64,000 bases of DNA from Aureispira sp. CCB-QB1 (GCF_000724545.1 NZ_JHBV01000027.1:1-64000), one strand, 5' to 3'. Positions 41,764 to 50,291 are shown, numbered from the stretch's first letter. Made by a program: numbers and translations. The notes: a model not told the origin generated them from the letters alone.

Positions 41764-42036
41764 ATGGCTAAAAGTAAACTCAAATATACTTCTACTAATT
41801 TAAAAAAGCTAGAAAACTTATTTAAAGAAATAGGTTATAAGATTATTTACGAAAAAGGACACTTTAATTCGGGGTATTGTATTGTAAACGAACGTAAAAC
41901 AATTGTGATTAATAAATTTTACAAGACAGATACCCGAATTACATGCTTGCTCTCTATTTTAAACGAAATAGAAGTCATTACTGAGGGTTTAGAGCAAGAA
42001 ACTTTAACGTTTTATCAAGATTTGATATTTGAATAA
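41764..42036 (+). CDS. Small conserved hypothetical protein
   Basis: 90 residues starting MAKSKLKYTSTNLKKLENLFKE, basic at the N-terminus and acidic at the C-terminus, with VNERKTIVINKFYKTD in the middle. No signal, membrane helix or catalytic motif is seen. The pattern of helix - two strands - helix suggests a small soluble protein. The ATG at 41764 was preferred because the upstream in-frame extension consists of dispersed-repeat DNA. It converges with the proline dehydrogenase gene, 17 bases apart. Confidence 0.7.
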   Translation: MAKSKLKYTSTNLKKLENLFKEIGYKIIYEKGHFNSGYCIVNERKTIVINKFYKTDTRITCLLSILNEIEVITEGLEQETLTFYQDLIFE

Positions 42037-42053
42037 ACTAACAATAATAATTA

Positions 42054-43226
42054 TTAAGCGTTCTTTCTACGTCTCAGTTCCTTATTAATCATACCCAATT
42101 CTCGACTAACTTCACCATCGACAGAGGAATTTTCTTGTGCTCGACGGATAAGATAAGGAATCACATCTTTAACAGGACCAAAAGGAATATATTTAGCGAC
42201 ATTATACCCTGCTTTGGCTAAGTTAAACGTCAAATTATCACTCATACCATATAATTGACAAAAATTAAAATGAGTATGTTTTTTAGAAATATTCATTTTC
42301 TCCATGAGCTCTAGTTGGTATTGAGTGCTGTATTCGTTATGAGAAGCCACACAAGAGGCAATTTGTTGGTAGTTCTCTACACAAAATTTAACAGCAGCAT
42401 TATAATCTGTATCTGTCGCCGCTTTATTAGGCTGAATAGGAGAAGGGTACCCTTTGTCGGAAGCACGTTGACGTTCTTTTTCCATATAAGCCCCACGGAC
42501 TAGCTTGGCTCCCAAAATATACCCCTTTTCTTGGGCCAGCGCAAAAGATTTTTTTAGAAAAGCTAGTCGATCATGGCGATACATCTGAAACGTATTGTAA
42601 ATCGTTACATACTTTTTGTTATAACGCTCCATCATGATATCAGTCATGTCATCAATAGCATCTTGAATCCAACTTTCTTCCGCATCAATAAATAAGGCCA
42701 CTTTATTGTCGTAAGCTTCTTTGCAAATCTTATCCAAGCGATCCAGTGCTTTTTGATATTGAGCAGTTTCTTTTTCGGAAAGTGTTTTTTGAGCGGTCAT
42801 TTTTTCTAATAACTCATTTTGAGCCAATCCAGTTACTTTGCAACTAATAACAGGCACGGTATCTTGTTGGGCAGCAAAACGAATTGATTTGACTGATTCT
42901 TCAACGGTAAGATCAAAAGCGGCATCATCTTCTTTCCCTTCTGCTCCATAGTCCAAGATAGAAGCAACTTGGTATACACCTAGTTCCTGAATACTTTTTC
43001 TACATTCGTCTAAGGTAGCACCACCACAGAATTGTTTAAAAATAGTTTTCTTTATAATTCCTTTGATAGGCATTCTTAGTTTTAAAGCCAATAAGGTCAT
43101 ATTACTACCAATATTTACCAAAAAATTGTTGTTCATCATTTTAAACAACCAAGCCGTTTGTTTTAACTCTTTATTGGATTTACGCTCAAAAGCGATAGCT
43201 GTATCCGAAAAATCAACTTTAGCCAT
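42054..43226 (-). CDS. Proline dehydrogenase
   Basis: FAD-dependent enzyme that oxidises proline to pyrroline-5-carboxylate, the first step in proline catabolism, feeding electrons to quinones. The 390 residues contain the TIM-barrel signature LGAKLVRGAYMEKERQRA, ALFIDAEESW and TDTDYNAAVKFCVEN, with the conserved Arg pair (YLIRRAQENSSV) at the C-terminus. It is the stand-alone form, not a fused PutA. It is the third gene of a minus-strand group after DUF368 and aroE, 77 bases from aroE, and may have its own promoter. Confidence 0.92.
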   Translation of the reverse strand: MAKVDFSDTAIAFERKSNKELKQTAWLFKMMNNNFLVNIGSNMTLLALKLRMPIKGIIKKTIFKQFCGGATLDECRKSIQELGVYQVASILDYGAEGKEDDAAFDLTVEESVKSIRFAAQQDTVPVISCKVTGLAQNELLEKMTAQKTLSEKETAQYQKALDRLDKICKEAYDNKVALFIDAEESWIQDAIDDMTDIMMERYNKKYVTIYNTFQMYRHDRLAFLKKSFALAQEKGYILGAKLVRGAYMEKERQRASDKGYPSPIQPNKAATDTDYNAAVKFCVENYQQIASCVASHNEYSTQYQLELMEKMNISKKHTHFNFCQLYGMSDNLTFNLAKAGYNVAKYIPFGPVKDVIPYLIRRAQENSSVDGEVSRELGMINKELRRRKNA

Positions 43227-43303
43227 AATAGTAGACGTTCTTGTTTATAGTTATTTCTTGTTTAGAAAAGAGACTAATTGTGTACTAAAAAATCGTTTGT
43301 GTG

Positions 43304-44059
43304 TTACGTATGAATAAGATGCTCACCATTGTTCCAAATATCCCAAGCTCGATCTGCTTGTAAGTGTAGCATCTCTAAACCATTGAGGATTGTTGCACCT
43401 TGCGCAGCTCCTTTTTTGAGAAACAATGTTTGTTCAGGATTATAAACCAAATCAAACAAAATATGTTGCTGTCCAAGAGCCATATAAGGCAACAGAGGAC
43501 AGGTTTCTACTTTGGGAGCCATACCTAATGGTGTGGTATTAATGATGATTAAATGTTGTTGTAATAATTCGGGGGAAAGGATCTCATAGCGCAAAGCATT
43601 TTCTTTAGCTCTAGAGACATACTGATAAGAAATATTCATTTGTTGAAGGGCATAGGCAACAGCTTTAGAAGCACCTCCTGTACCTAAAATCAATGCTTTT
43701 GAAGTAGCCTGTTGAATGGTTAAGTTTCGCTCTAAAGAAGTCTGGAAACCATAGACATCTGTATTGTGCCCAATAAGCTTGTTATCAATAAACTGAATTG
43801 TATTTACAGCGCCTACTTGAGATGCTTGAGGGCTCAATTGATCCAAAAAAGGAATGACAGCTTGTTTGTAAGGAATCGTCACATTTAAACCCGACAAATT
43901 AGACTCTCGTTGCAATAATTTAGGAAAATCTTTTATCGTAGCAAGAGGGAACAATTCATACGTACAGTCAATAATTGCTGCTTGCTTGAATTTATGAGCA
44001 AAATAAGCAGGAGAAAAAGAGTGTTGAAGATGCCGACCAATAAGCCCAAATTTTTTCAT
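43304..44059 (-). CDS. aroE: Shikimate dehydrogenase
   Basis: NADPH-dependent reduction of 3-dehydroshikimate to shikimate in aromatic amino-acid synthesis. The 251 residues contain the substrate-binding N-domain (FGLIGRHLQHSFSPAYFA), catalytic Lys in NVTIPYKQAV, Asp in GHNTDVYGF, and the nucleotide-binding glycine loop LGTGGASKAVAYAL. The length is a little short of the usual 270-280, but no essential block is missing. The start codon lies 1 base after the DUF368 stop codon, so the two are translationally coupled. Confidence 0.94.
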   Translation of the reverse strand: MKKFGLIGRHLQHSFSPAYFAHKFKQAAIIDCTYELFPLATIKDFPKLLQRESNLSGLNVTIPYKQAVIPFLDQLSPQASQVGAVNTIQFIDNKLIGHNTDVYGFQTSLERNLTIQQATSKALILGTGGASKAVAYALQQMNISYQYVSRAKENALRYEILSPELLQQHLIIINTTPLGMAPKVETCPLLPYMALGQQHILFDLVYNPEQTLFLKKGAAQGATILNGLEMLHLQADRAWDIWNNGEHLIHT

Positions 44060-44060
44060 A

Positions 44061-45029
44061 TTATTCTTCTTTTAAACGTTTGCCCAAGCGTTCTAAGACA
44101 AAAACAATGGAAAAACCAATAGCAGAAAGAATAAGACAATAAACAAGGTAGGATTCTCCAGCATAGTTGTTTGGTGATACATTTTCCATCAACCAAGGAA
44201 CTTCCTCGCCGTGGCTGTTCATTCTTGTTTTTACAACATTTTGCCAAGGCCAAACTTTATTTAGAGAACCAACCATAAAACCAGATAAAACTGCTAATGT
44301 GGTGTTTTCATAGTTTTTGAATGTCCAAGAAAGTAAGTGAGAGAATAACAACAACCCAATGATACACCCCATCATAAAAATCAGTAAGAAAACAATATTC
44401 ATTTCTGTGGCGGCATTCAAAACGTGCTTGTACATTCCCATCAAAAGCAAAATAAAACTTCCCGAAATACCTGGCAGAATCATTGCCGAAATCGCAATAG
44501 CTCCAGCTAGAAAAACCATCCAATAAGCTGTCGGAGCTTCAGAAGGAGCTAGTATGGTAATGGTATAGGCAATGACCCCTCCAATAAGTACACCTAAGAT
44601 AGCAGAGATATTCCATTGTGAGACTTGACGGAAAATGTAAATACTAGAAGCGATGATTAAACCAAAGAAAAATGCCCAAAGGAGTTGTGGGTAATATTCT
44701 AAGCACATTTTTAACATCTTAGACAAAGAAAATAAACTAACTATAATGCCTGCAAAAAGTGCTGCTAAAAAATTGCCATCAATGTGCTTCCATGCCGCAG
44801 GAATTCCTTTTTTAAATAGTAATGTTAGGGCAGTAGGATTAATCGACTTAATGGCATTCAACAAACGCTCATAAATGCCTGTTATAAAAGCAATAGTTCC
44901 TCCAGAAACGCCTGGAACTACGTCCGCTGCTCCCATGGCAAGACCTCTAAAAAAAATAAATACATACTCTATGAAATTAATAGGTGCTTCCGTTGAAGGT
45001 TGATCTAATAGAGGTTCTTTGTTATCCAT
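44061..45029 (-). CDS. DUF368 membrane protein (undecaprenyl-phosphate translocase family)
   Basis: 322-residue polytopic membrane protein with about nine hydrophobic segments. The family signature is DVVPGVSGGTIAFITGIYERLL, shown in part, near residue 38, and ISAMILPGISGSFILLLMGMY later, an internal repeat of the PGxSGxxI motif. Recent work on DUF368 proteins (PopT) supports a role in recycling the lipid carrier undecaprenyl phosphate across the membrane. The start overlaps nothing and the gene leads aroE and proline dehydrogenase on the minus strand. The assignment is by family, not by direct evidence. Confidence 0.85.
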   Translation of the reverse strand: MDNKEPLLDQPSTEAPINFIEYVFIFFRGLAMGAADVVPGVSGGTIAFITGIYERLLNAIKSINPTALTLLFKKGIPAAWKHIDGNFLAALFAGIIVSLFSLSKMLKMCLEYYPQLLWAFFFGLIIASSIYIFRQVSQWNISAILGVLIGGVIAYTITILAPSEAPTAYWMVFLAGAIAISAMILPGISGSFILLLMGMYKHVLNAATEMNIVFLLIFMMGCIIGLLLFSHLLSWTFKNYENTTLAVLSGFMVGSLNKVWPWQNVVKTRMNSHGEEVPWLMENVSPNNYAGESYLVYCLILSAIGFSIVFVLERLGKRLKEE

Positions 45030-45225
45030 TATTGACTTATTTTCGTATAAATTGAAATTCTTTTAAGAATATTTGAGGTACATCATTTTAATAATGGATT
45101 GTTTGGTTGGAGGGACAAAATATTTTTAACTAAACCTAAATGCATCATCCATTTTAAGCCTTAACAATCGTGAAATAAGTATTAATAATTAGTACATTAT
45201 AAAGATTCTATAAAAGATAGCAGCA

Positions 45226-45233
45226 CAAATGTA
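45226..45233 (-). promoter_or_regulatory. Candidate -7 element (TACATTTG) of the DUF368-aroE group
   Basis: Read on the minus strand, TACATTTG fits TAnnTTTG, about 197 bases before the DUF368 ATG. This leader would be long; the match might be by chance. Confidence 0.3.
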
Positions 45234-45503
45234 GCGAACCCTGAAATTCTTGCATAGAAATAGGCTCAAATTTTTTAGGGATTCTAAATTTATTTAGAAT
45301 TATTTCTGCACAAGTCTATATAAATCCTTAATTTTGCAATTTGGCACCTATTTTTCCGTTAAGAGTTGTTTAGAAATGCAATCGTATTGAAAATGAGCGA
45401 TTAGTTAGGATAATTAAATTTGCTCTAAAACTATTGCTGCATAAACAAATTACAGAAAATTTATACAACATCAATAACTCTAACATCCTCATCTATTTTT
45501 AAA
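45234..45503. other. Spacer between DUF368 and the amidase gene
   Basis: No gene was found in the 474-base divergent spacer (45030-45503). It contains a palindromic hairpin near 45283-45302 (ATTCTAAA-TTTA-TTTAGAAT), which lies just before the -7 element for the amidase. Confidence 0.4.
45329..45336 (+). promoter_or_regulatory. Candidate -7 element (TAATTTTG) of the amidase gene
   Basis: TAATTTTGC fits TAnnTTTG, about 165 bases before the ATG at 45504, next to an AT-rich hairpin. No good -33 element was identified. Confidence 0.4.
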
Positions 45504-46688
45504 ATGTCTAGTAAATACCTCTATATATTTTTCTTCCTTTCTTTTTGCTCATTTACAATTGTAGAACAGTCATTTGGTCAGTCCAAAAGGGAATACATTA
45601 AAGCTGTAGCCCAAAAAGGAGATGGCATTTATGTCTTGTTGGGGCGTTATCATTTAGATCGTAGCGATTGTTGCCTAGAGCAGTTTTGCAAACTCAATGG
45701 TTTGAAAAAAAATTCTAGCCTAAAGTTGGGAAAAACCTATAAGTTGCCGATTCGTAAATATTATTACAACCAAAAGTCCATCCGTTCAACGGCCAACATC
45801 AAGGATTGGCAAAGTGCCAAACAAATCGAGCGCTACAATGATTTGATGGTAGAATTGGGATACAAAGCAAGTGATTTTAGGCGTGGAACACGAGAACTAT
45901 GGGTGCCTCATCACATGAAATATTGCCCTTTGGATGTGTCTAAGTTTGTTCCTAAGAATCGTAATTTTCCAATTTTTGGAGAAAAATATGCTCATGTCCC
46001 TCTAAAAGACGACAAACTAGCTGGAGCTGTTTACTACATCGTGGCAGGGCATGGAGGTCCTGATCCAGGTGCAATGGCGAAATACAACGGAAAATACATC
46101 TGTGAAGACGAGTATTCTTATGATATCTCTTTGCGCTTAGCACGCAATTTAATAGAGCACGGGGCAATTGTTTATTTTATTGTGAGAGACAAAAACGATG
46201 GCATTAGAAACTTGGAGTATTTAAAACCAGATATGGACGAACGTTGTTGGCCTAATGACGTTATTCCTGTATCTCAAAAACCTCGTTTGGAGCAGCGTTC
46301 TACTATTGTCAACGAACTGTATGAACAAAACAGAAGAAGAGGGATAGAGTATCAACGACTCATTGAACTACATGTTGATTCTAGGGTAAAATCTAAGCGG
46401 ATTGATTTATTTTTTTATTATTACCCTACTAGTCAAGCAGGCAAAGCCTTGGCGTCAAAACTGCATCTAACAATGAAGAAGAAATATGCTGTTAATCGAA
46501 AATCAGGAGAATATCACGGAACAGTGACACCCAGAGATTTGCATATGCTTCGAGAAGTAAAACCATTGCCTGTTTTTATAGAAGTTGGAAACATTCAAAA
46601 TCCAAGAGATCAAAAAAGGATTTTGTATCCTAGCAACCGACAAGCATTAGCAGATTGGTTAGAGGAAGGCTTGTTGAAAGATTACTAA
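45504..46688 (+). CDS. N-acetylmuramoyl-L-alanine amidase, exported
   Basis: Cleaves the bond between MurNAc and the peptide stem of peptidoglycan. The 394 residues have a signal peptide (cleavage near SFGQS), a LysM-like N-terminal segment (about 27-90, GDGIYVLLGRYHLDRSDCC and LKLGKTYKLP) and an amidase_3 domain with the Zn-binding GHGGPDPGA at residue 182, EDEYSYDISLRLARN with the Glu near 198, LHVDS near 297, and the catalytic FIEVGNIQN near 360. It acts in the periplasm in cell separation or remodelling. It is next to lptC but convergent, and probably independent. Confidence 0.88.
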   Translation: MSSKYLYIFFFLSFCSFTIVEQSFGQSKREYIKAVAQKGDGIYVLLGRYHLDRSDCCLEQFCKLNGLKKNSSLKLGKTYKLPIRKYYYNQKSIRSTANIKDWQSAKQIERYNDLMVELGYKASDFRRGTRELWVPHHMKYCPLDVSKFVPKNRNFPIFGEKYAHVPLKDDKLAGAVYYIVAGHGGPDPGAMAKYNGKYICEDEYSYDISLRLARNLIEHGAIVYFIVRDKNDGIRNLEYLKPDMDERCWPNDVIPVSQKPRLEQRSTIVNELYEQNRRRGIEYQRLIELHVDSRVKSKRIDLFFYYYPTSQAGKALASKLHLTMKKKYAVNRKSGEYHGTVTPRDLHMLREVKPLPVFIEVGNIQNPRDQKRILYPSNRQALADWLEEGLLKDY

Positions 46689-46707
46689 TCTTACCCTAAA
46701 AAAAGAA

Positions 46708-47277
46708 TTAAAAAGGGCTATCAACCATGTTTTTTTGCTCAATAATTCCGTGTACTTGGTAGATTTCCCAATTGGTAAATTCCAAATTGGATTTAAAACC
46801 TATTCCCTCTATAATTTGAGTTGGTGTCGTAATTTTTACATACTGAGTAGACGAAATTTGTTCAGCAGGCTCATCCCATAACAGTTCATCTGTTTCTAGT
46901 AGTTCATTTTTATTGTTCCAAATTCGAACACTATCCTGCAAATAGACTTTTCGTTCTTTTTGAAATTGTTCCGCATAATTAGCAATCATTTTACTGGTTT
47001 GAATATGTTGTTCGTTATAGAAATCAGCATCAACACCTTGCGGAAATATTTGCTTGGGAGTGTCTCGCGCAATATAACGCAAAAGTACTGGAGCATGAAT
47101 GGCTACTCGAACGACAGCAGAGTCGCTATACAATAATTCTACTCCTTCTGCGCGTTCAATTCCTACGGCATCCTGAAGTTGAATATCTTCTAAATCTTTG
47201 ACCTGATCGCCCGAACAGGCAATAATGACTATAAACAAGAAAAGAATAGGGATCCACCTTAACACAAACCAGTTCAT
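46708..47277 (-). CDS. lptC: LPS export lipoprotein LptC
   Basis: LptC ferries lipopolysaccharide from the LptBFG complex to LptA. The 189 residues begin with an inner-membrane/lipoprotein leader (IPILFLFIVIIAC) and contain GVELLYSDSAVVRVAIHAPV and the OstA-like pattern TPTQIIEGIGFKSNLEFTNWE, as in the Bacteroidota LptC. The ATG at 47277 matches the signal peptide better than the start 12 codons upstream. The minus-strand TATCTTTG at 47383-47390 probably drives it. Confidence 0.8.
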   Translation of the reverse strand: MNWFVLRWIPILFLFIVIIACSGDQVKDLEDIQLQDAVGIERAEGVELLYSDSAVVRVAIHAPVLLRYIARDTPKQIFPQGVDADFYNEQHIQTSKMIANYAEQFQKERKVYLQDSVRIWNNKNELLETDELLWDEPAEQISSTQYVKITTPTQIIEGIGFKSNLEFTNWEIYQVHGIIEQKNMVDSPF

Positions 47278-47799
47278 TGCACGTTTTTTATTTATTCCTA
47301 AATGAAAAATCAAATTGATAGTTAGAAGTACTCTATTGAGATAAGCGTTTTATGCCTTAGCCGATAGTGTACTAGCTAATGTCAAAGATAGCCTTTTTAG
47401 AATGATTTTATCAGATTTTATTATTCTGATAACATAAGGAGCAGATTGGTTTCTAAATTGTTAATTTAATAAAAAAATAGAAGGAACTTAATTTGGAATT
47501 ATAGACATTAAATATTAAGTTTATACGGAACTAATAACAGAAGAAACCTGTTCTGTTTTATTCAAGGCGGAGACATTTTAGAGTGTATGAATATTCTAGT
47601 TTTTAACCTGAAATGTTAAAGTAGCACAAAAGAAAAGAAAAAGTTCAAGATTAAAAATCTGTTTAATAGCTGTTTAGCTACAATAAGATTTTTAAGAATA
47701 CTTAAGGATATAATAATAGAACAAAAAGATTGAACTAGGCATTTGTTCTTTTTGTTTTAATAATGAAAAAGATTTACGAATTAAAAAAATAAATAGCCT
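47278..47799. other. Divergent spacer between lptC and hpf
   Basis: No gene was found. Besides the -7 element at 47383, a hairpin TTATCAG-(11 nt)-CTGATAA lies at 47408-47432. The region 47640-47799 is AT-rich and should contain the hpf promoter, but no TAnnTTTG was found. Confidence 0.4.
47383..47390 (-). promoter_or_regulatory. Candidate -7 element (TATCTTTG) of lptC
   Basis: Read on the minus strand, TATCTTTG matches TAnnTTTG, about 106 bases before the lptC ATG. No -33 element is clear. Confidence 0.45.
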
Positions 47800-48096
47800 A
47801 TGGAAATTCGCACGCAAGCAGTTAATTTCGATGCAGACACTAAGTTGATAGAGTTTATTGATAAGAAATTAGGCAAACTAGAAACATTCTATGATAACAT
47901 TGTTAGCACAGATGTTTTCCTGAAATTAGAAAAAACGGGGCAGGTACAAGATAAAGTAGCGGAAATAAAATTAAAAGTTCCAGGCTCTACTTTAGTAGTT
48001 AAAGAGACTAGTAAATCCTTTGAAGAGTCCGTAGATTTGGGCGCTTCATCGTTGCGCCGACAGTTGATCAAGTACAAGGACAAAAAAAATAATTAA
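47800..48096 (+). CDS. hpf: Ribosome hibernation promoting factor (short form)
   Basis: Small ribosome-associated protein (98 residues) that binds the decoding centre in stationary phase and inactivates or stores 70S ribosomes. The family pattern MEIRTQAVNFDADTKLIEFI and EIKLKVPGSTLVVKETSKSF, with two helices packed on a beta-sheet, is clear. It lacks the C-terminal dimerisation domain of long HPF. In many Bacteroidota it lies upstream of the tRNA-tuf-rpo block, as here. It ends 52 bases before the tRNA operon promoter in an A/T-rich tract. Confidence 0.9.
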   Translation: MEIRTQAVNFDADTKLIEFIDKKLGKLETFYDNIVSTDVFLKLEKTGQVQDKVAEIKLKVPGSTLVVKETSKSFEESVDLGASSLRRQLIKYKDKKNN

Positions 48097-48124
48097 AAAA
48101 AAAGTAAGTTTTTTTTTGAAAAAA

Positions 48125-48155
48125 TTTGGAGAATAAAAAAAAGGCTGTATATTTG
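48125..48155 (+). promoter_or_regulatory. Promoter of the tRNA-tuf-secE-nusG block
   Basis: TTTG at 48125-48128, a 19-base spacer and TATATTTG at 48148-48155 form the complete Bacteroidota consensus TTTG-N19-TAnnTTTG. It lies about 70 bases before the first tRNA. It is the best promoter match in the window and probably drives the tRNAs and downstream genes. Confidence 0.75.
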
Positions 48156-48222
48156 CATTCGCTTAGAGGGAACAACTTCTTCTAATAGTTCTAAGAAAGG
48201 CAGTGTATAACCTTTTTTTTAA

Positions 48223-48296
48223 GCCGATGTAGCTCAGCTGGCTAGAGCAGCTGATTTGTAATCAGCAGGTCGTGGGTTCGAGTCCCTCCATCGGCT
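48223..48296 (+). tRNA. tRNA-Thr (TGT)
   Basis: 74 nt with a perfect 7-bp acceptor stem (GCCGATG/CATCGGC), D-arm TAGCTCAGCTGGCTAGAGC, anticodon stem-loop GCTGA-TTTGTAA-TCAGC (anticodon TGT, reads ACA) and T-arm GTGGGTTCGAGTCCCTC. No CCA is encoded. Confidence 0.95.
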
Positions 48297-48347
48297 CTTT
48301 TAAGAAAATATACAAGAATTTTTCAACAGGAATAATATCCGTTGAAT

Positions 48348-48430
48348 GGGGGTGCGCCGGAGTTGGAGAGCCGGGCCAGACTGTAAATCTGGTGACTATG
48401 TCTGAGTAGGTTCGAGTCCTACCACCCCCA
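48348..48430 (+). tRNA. tRNA-Tyr (GTA)
   Basis: 83 nt, class II with a long variable arm (GACTATGTCTGAG). The acceptor stem GGGGGTG pairs with CACCCCC. The anticodon arm CCAGA-CTGTAAA-TCTGG gives GTA (reads UAU/UAC). No CCA is encoded. Confidence 0.95.
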
Positions 48431-48451
48431 CAAAAATTCATTTTTATATAA

Positions 48452-48524
48452 GCGGGAGTAGCTCAGTTGGTAGAGCATTAGCCTTCCAAGCTAACGGTCG
48501 CGGGTTCGAGTCTCGTCTCCCGCT
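48452..48524 (+). tRNA. tRNA-Gly (TCC)
   Basis: 73 nt with the acceptor stem GCGGGAG/CTCCCGC, D-arm TAGCTCAGTTGGTAGAGC, anticodon arm TTAGC-CTTCCAA-GCTAA (anticodon TCC, reads GGA) and T-arm CGCGGGTTCGAGTCTCG. No CCA is encoded. Confidence 0.95.
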
Positions 48525-48540
48525 CAAGTATAAATGTAAA

Positions 48541-48563
48541 AAAGGGAATGGTTCATTCCCTTT
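48541..48563 (+). terminator. Hairpin between tRNA-Gly and tRNA-Thr (possible terminator or processing site)
   Basis: A perfect 10-bp stem AAAGGGAATG-GTT-CATTCCCTTT is followed by ATTTGTTTATAA. It may end or partly end the first tRNA transcript, or serve as a processing signal. The T-tract is interrupted. Confidence 0.55.
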
Positions 48564-48603
48564 ATTTGTTTATAATTGAGAATATTAACTTTTTGACAAT
48601 TTT

Positions 48604-48675
48604 GCCAACGTAGCTCAGGGGTAGAGCACCACCTTGGTAAGGTGGGGGTCGGCAGTTCAATTCTGCTCGTTGGCT
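48604..48675 (+). tRNA. tRNA-Thr (GGT)
   Basis: 72 nt with the acceptor stem GCCAACG/CGTTGGC, D-arm TAGCTCAGGGGTAGAGC, anticodon arm CCACC-TTGGTAA-GGTGG (anticodon GGT, reads ACC/ACU) and T-arm GGCAGTTCAATTCTGCT. No CCA is encoded. It sits 77 bases before tuf. Confidence 0.95.
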
Positions 48676-48752
48676 CGACAACTTGGCAGAAAAGTAGTAT
48701 TTCTATTTTTCAAAAAATATATTTTAAAACTTTTTAATTATCTAGACTAACC

Positions 48753-49943
48753 ATGGCTAAAGAAACGTTTGATCGCTCGAAGCCCCACGTAAATATTGGT
48801 ACAATTGGACACGTGGATCATGGTAAGACCACTCTTACTGCTGCAATAACTAATGTTTTAGCAGATGCTGGTCTTGCTGAGAAAAAAGATTACTCAACTA
48901 TTGACTCTGCACCAGAGGAAAAAGAGCGTGGTATTACTATCAACACTGCTCACGTTGAATACCAAACTGAAAACCGTCACTATGCGCACGTTGACTGTCC
49001 AGGTCACGCCGATTACGTGAAAAACATGGTAACAGGTGCTGCACAAATGGATGGTGCTATTCTTGTAGTTGCTGCTACAGATGGTCCTATGCCACAAACT
49101 CGTGAGCACATCCTTCTTGCTCGTCAAGTAGGTGTACCTAAGATTGTTGTTTTCATGAACAAAGTTGACCTTGTTGATGATCCTGAAATGCTAGAATTAG
49201 TAGAGATGGAAGCTCAAGAGATCCTAGAGTCTTATGGATTCGAAGATTGTTCTGTAATCCAAGGTTCTGCTCTTAAAGCTCTTGAAGGTGATGCTGATGC
49301 TGTAGCTCAAATCAAAGAATTGATGGCTGCTGTAGATGCTGATATTCCATTGCCAGAGCGTGATGTAGATAAGCCTTTCTTGATGCCTATCGAGGATGTA
49401 TTCTCTATCACAGGTCGTGGTACAGTTGCAACTGGTCGTATCGAGCGTGGTGTTATTAACACAGGTGATCCTGTAGAAATCGTTGGATTCCGTGATGCAT
49501 CTGAAAAACCAATGACATCTACTGTAACAGGAGTTGAGATGTTCCGTAAAATCTTGGATCGTGGTGAAGCTGGTGATAATGCTGGTTTGTTGTTGCGTGG
49601 AATTGAAAAAGAAGCTCTTAAGAGAGGAATGGTTATTTGTAAACCAGGTTCTGTTCAACCTCACACAAAATTCGTTTGTGAAGTATATGTACTAGGTAAA
49701 GATGAAGGTGGTCGTCACAAGCCTTTCTTCAACGGTTACCGCCCACAATTTTACTTCCGTACAACTGACGTAACTGGTGCTATCCAACTACCTGAAAACG
49801 TAGAAATGGTAATGCCAGGTGATAACTTGACTATTACAGTTGAATTGATCGCTCCTATCGCAATGGAGAAAGGTCTACGTTTCGCTATCCGTGAGGGTGG
49901 ACGTACAGTAGGTGCTGGTCAAGTAACTGAAATTATCGAATAA
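48753..49943 (+). CDS. tuf: Elongation factor Tu
   Basis: GTPase that delivers aminoacyl-tRNA to the ribosome. The 396 residues hold all G motifs: GHVDHGKT at 19-26, DCPGHADYV (G3), NKVDLVDD (G4) and GSALKALEG (G5), followed by domains 2 and 3 ([32 protein letters not shown]). It is embedded among tRNA genes in the conserved order tRNA-tuf-tRNA-Trp-secE-nusG-rplK. Codon use is strongly biased, as expected for a highly expressed gene. Only one tuf is in the window. Confidence 0.98.
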   Translation: MAKETFDRSKPHVNIGTIGHVDHGKTTLTAAITNVLADAGLAEKKDYSTIDSAPEEKERGITINTAHVEYQTENRHYAHVDCPGHADYVKNMVTGAAQMDGAILVVAATDGPMPQTREHILLARQVGVPKIVVFMNKVDLVDDPEMLELVEMEAQEILESYGFEDCSVIQGSALKALEGDADAVAQIKELMAAVDADIPLPERDVDKPFLMPIEDVFSITGRGTVATGRIERGVINTGDPVEIVGFRDASEKPMTSTVTGVEMFRKILDRGEAGDNAGLLLRGIEKEALKRGMVICKPGSVQPHTKFVCEVYVLGKDEGGRHKPFFNGYRPQFYFRTTDVTGAIQLPENVEMVMPGDNLTITVELIAPIAMEKGLRFAIREGGRTVGAGQVTEIIE

Positions 49944-49977
49944 TAAAGGTCTTTCTTTGATCTTTTGAGATATAAAA

Positions 49978-50009
49978 GAAGGGTTGAGCAAATAATTGCT
50001 TAACCCTTC
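49978..50009 (+). other. 14-bp hairpin between tuf and tRNA-Trp
   Basis: GAAGGGTTGAGCAA pairs with TTGCTTAACCCTTC (one wobble, 4-base loop). It begins 34 bases after the tuf stop and ends 4 bases before tRNA-Trp. There is no T-tract. It may be a processing or partial attenuation signal separating the mRNA from the tRNA. Confidence 0.6.
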
Positions 50010-50013
50010 ACTT

Positions 50014-50086
50014 ACGGGTGTAGCTCAATTGGCAGAGCATCGGTCTCCAAAACCGAGGGCTGGGGGTTCGAGTCCCTCCACCCGTG
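50014..50086 (+). tRNA. tRNA-Trp (CCA)
   Basis: 73 nt with the acceptor stem ACGGGTG/CACCCGT, D-arm TAGCTCAATTGGCAGAGC, anticodon arm TCGGT-CTCCAAA-ACCGA (anticodon CCA, reads UGG) and T-arm TGGGGGTTCGAGTCCCTC. Discriminator G, as for tRNA-Trp. No CCA tail is encoded. Confidence 0.95.
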
Positions 50087-50117
50087 CTATTCTTCATTAG
50101 AATTCATACGAACAACA

Positions 50118-50291
50118 ATGGTTGATTATTTTAAACGTAGCATGAAAGAACTTACCGAAGAGGTAACTTGGCCTACTTGGGCTGAATTGCAAAAAACAAC
50201 GGTTGTTGTTATTGCAGGTTCTGTGTTTTTGGCATGTCTAATCGCATTAATGGATTTTATCTGGGTTAATGTATTAGGCGTTTTATATTAA
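50118..50291 (+). CDS. secE: Preprotein translocase subunit SecE
   Basis: Short form of the SecYEG translocon subunit, 57 residues, too short for many ORF callers. It has an amphipathic N-terminal helix (MVDYFKRSMKELTEEVTWPT, with the conserved EEVxWP) and one membrane span (TVVVIAGSVFLACLIALMDF). The position between tRNA-Trp and nusG confirms the identity. It ends 27 bases before nusG. Confidence 0.95.
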   Translation: MVDYFKRSMKELTEEVTWPTWAELQKTTVVVIAGSVFLACLIALMDFIWVNVLGVLY

